Below, piece after piece: positions 5,549-6,659 of a stretch of 6,659 nt of DNA. The stretch comes from Planctomycetota bacterium. GTDB lineage: Bacteria; Planctomycetota; Brocadiia; JAJRTI01. Numbering within the stretch: the stretch's first letter is position 1; each line of letters starts with the position of its first letter. Where the stretch lies: contig JAJRTI010000568.1 in NCBI GenBank assembly GCA_024278415.1, positions 1 through 6,659 of the forward strand. Direction: 5' to 3'. The position numbers and the translations under genes were made by a program. The notes under the pieces were generated by a model, which saw only the letters and a program-made list of their open reading frames with translations, ran no database searches and was not told where the DNA came from.

Positions 5549-6659
5549 TCACTTGCGAACCTTTTGCTTGTCAGCCCGAAGATGTAGGTCGCTGGACCTC
5601 ATCATCAGGGCCACGCGATTGCGTAGACTGCTGCGGGGGAACAGCTTCATGAACTTCTCGCCTTTCCGTTTGCAGGCGCGGTAATCCTTGTGTTCCCAGT
5701 ACAGAAGCACGAGTTGGAAGCCACAGAGATCGGCGTTGATGAACTGCCGACCACGCTCGATAGCATGCTCATACACCTTGGCCGCTTCGTCCAGTTTGCC
5801 GGCTCGCACATAGTGCTGACCTAGGTGGAAACAGACGTTGCACAAGCCCGGACTGTTCGGGTAATTGTCCAGAGCTTTCTGGTAGAACAGAAAGGCCTCC
5901 TTATCACGATCGCTCTGCTCGTACGCCAGCCCGATCTCATACAGGGCCTCGAACGCGGCCTTCGTTCGCGGGTATGCCATGAATACGGCTTTGTGCTTCT
6001 TGATGGCCTCGTCATACTTCCGAGCACCCATTGCTTTCGCACCCTCGATGTACATGGTGTGGGCAATGCGCTCAATCTCGGTCCCCCGGATCAGAGCCCA
6101 CCAACGAGTCTTGCTATCAGTGCGTAGCTTCAGCTCGACAATGTCCGCTACGCACTGATTCTCCTCCGCGGTATCGCCTGCCTTGCGCGCGGCTTCGGCG
6201 AGCGTTTTGAGATGGCGGGCCATGGCGCGTTCGTAATCGGCTTGGGCTTTGTCGAGACGCGCGCGGGCGGGCGAGTTCTTCGGGAGCATGGGCTCCCCGC
6301 GCTCGTACACGTCCCAGGCCATGCGCAACGTGCCGCGGGTGGGTTGGGCCAGGCGCGCGGTTTTCTGAGCGTGCCGGAGCACGCTGTCCACGAGCACGGC
6401 CTGCGCGGCCGCGAGCACGTCTTCGTCCAGGCCCTTCGACGCGTGGGGGAACAGGTCGATGGCGTTTAGATCCTGCCCGGCCAAGTAGAGGCTTTGCATG
6501 TGGCGCACGGCCGCGTCGCCGTTGTAGAGGTCCGCACGCTTCTCGCCGCGGACTTGCTCGTAGAACTTGGCCGCGTCGGCGTATTGCTTGCTCTGGAATG
6601 CGTGGTCCGCAAGCGCGAGCGCTGCCCGGCCGCGGATGGCGGTGATCGCGTTGCGCGCG
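5549..6659 (-). CDS. Tetratricopeptide (TPR) repeat protein (partial, 5' end outside window)
   Basis: The frame stays open from the right edge (first full codon at 6658) to the stop at 5549, 369 visible residues, so the true start is off the window; internal GTG and ATG codons near 6508 are not needed. Typical TPR helix pairs are visible: ALALADHAFQSKQYADAAKF at the visible N-terminus, AKAMGARKYDEAIKKHKAVF in the middle, then ALYEIGLAYEQSDRDKEAFL, and FHLGQHYVRAGKLDEAAKVY near the C-terminus. The conserved A/G/Y spacing and the YPNSP and FPRSS repeat ends fit TPR proteins of the BamD/YbgF/PEP-CTERM-system type. It ends in a basic tail (ADKQKVRK). Such repeats form protein-binding scaffolds, so a role in recruiting or assembling partners is likely. 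The downstream exported protein starts 46 bp later with its own ribosome-binding site, which suggests a shared transcript. The partner is unknown, and so is whether the missing N-terminus has a signal peptide. Confidence 0.85.
   Translation of the reverse strand, partial: ARNAITAIRGRAALALADHAFQSKQYADAAKFYEQVRGEKRADLYNGDAAVRHMQSLYLAGQDLNAIDLFPHASKGLDEDVLAAAQAVLVDSVLRHAQKTARLAQPTRGTLRMAWDVYERGEPMLPKNSPARARLDKAQADYERAMARHLKTLAEAARKAGDTAEENQCVADIVELKLRTDSKTRWWALIRGTEIERIAHTMYIEGAKAMGARKYDEAIKKHKAVFMAYPRTKAAFEALYEIGLAYEQSDRDKEAFLFYQKALDNYPNSPGLCNVCFHLGQHYVRAGKLDEAAKVYEHAIERGRQFINADLCGFQLVLLYWEHKDYRACKRKGEKFMKLFPRSSLRNRVALMMRSSDLHLRADKQKVRK

Noticed and set aside
1..6659. CRISPR arrays, tRNA and rRNA genes
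   Set aside because: I saw no regularly spaced repeats, no cloverleaf with a T-loop GTTCRA context, and no rRNA-like sequence on either strand.

Overview
The window is a GC-rich bacterial segment in which every gene I can support lies on the minus strand, so it reads right to left. No taxonomic marker gene is present. A Gfo/Idh/MocA oxidoreductase next to an exported LamG-type protein, plus an operon of exported proteins of unknown role, fits large-genome environmental bacteria such as Planctomycetota or similar PVC, Hydrogenedentota or Armatimonadota lineages. That placement is an inference from gene content only.

Right part (6659 to about 3640): three genes in tight succession look like one operon. 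First comes a TPR-repeat protein whose 5' end is outside the window. After 46 bp comes a 409-residue exported protein. Its C-terminal third carries a GHGWW...HNC...AAG pattern like circularly permuted papain-like (LRAT/NlpC-type) domains. After 13 bp comes a 205-residue exported, cysteine-containing protein I do not recognise. A short hairpin followed by TTT may end the transcript.

Middle (about 3440 to 1788): remains of IS4-type transposable elements. A complete DDE catalytic region with an exact Y-(2)-R-(3)-E-(6)-K signature is out of frame with an upstream fragment resembling the N-terminus of another IS4 transposase group. The junction falls on a short AGGGGAC-type repeat. A diverged copy of that repeat lies about 530 bp away, and a possible inverted relative lies near the other end. 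The element looks dead: a frameshifted or chimeric transposase.

Left part (about 1657 to 1): a putative promoter, then a leader of about 75 nt that can form two mutually exclusive hairpins, then a 322-residue NAD(P)-dependent Gfo/Idh/MocA oxidoreductase. After 89 bp comes an exported LamG/concanavalin A-like protein that runs off the left edge. These two plausibly serve carbohydrate or cyclitol use.

The best candidates for something undescribed are the exported permuted papain-like protein with its operon partners, and the dual-hairpin leader. Nothing here amounts to a clearly new system.
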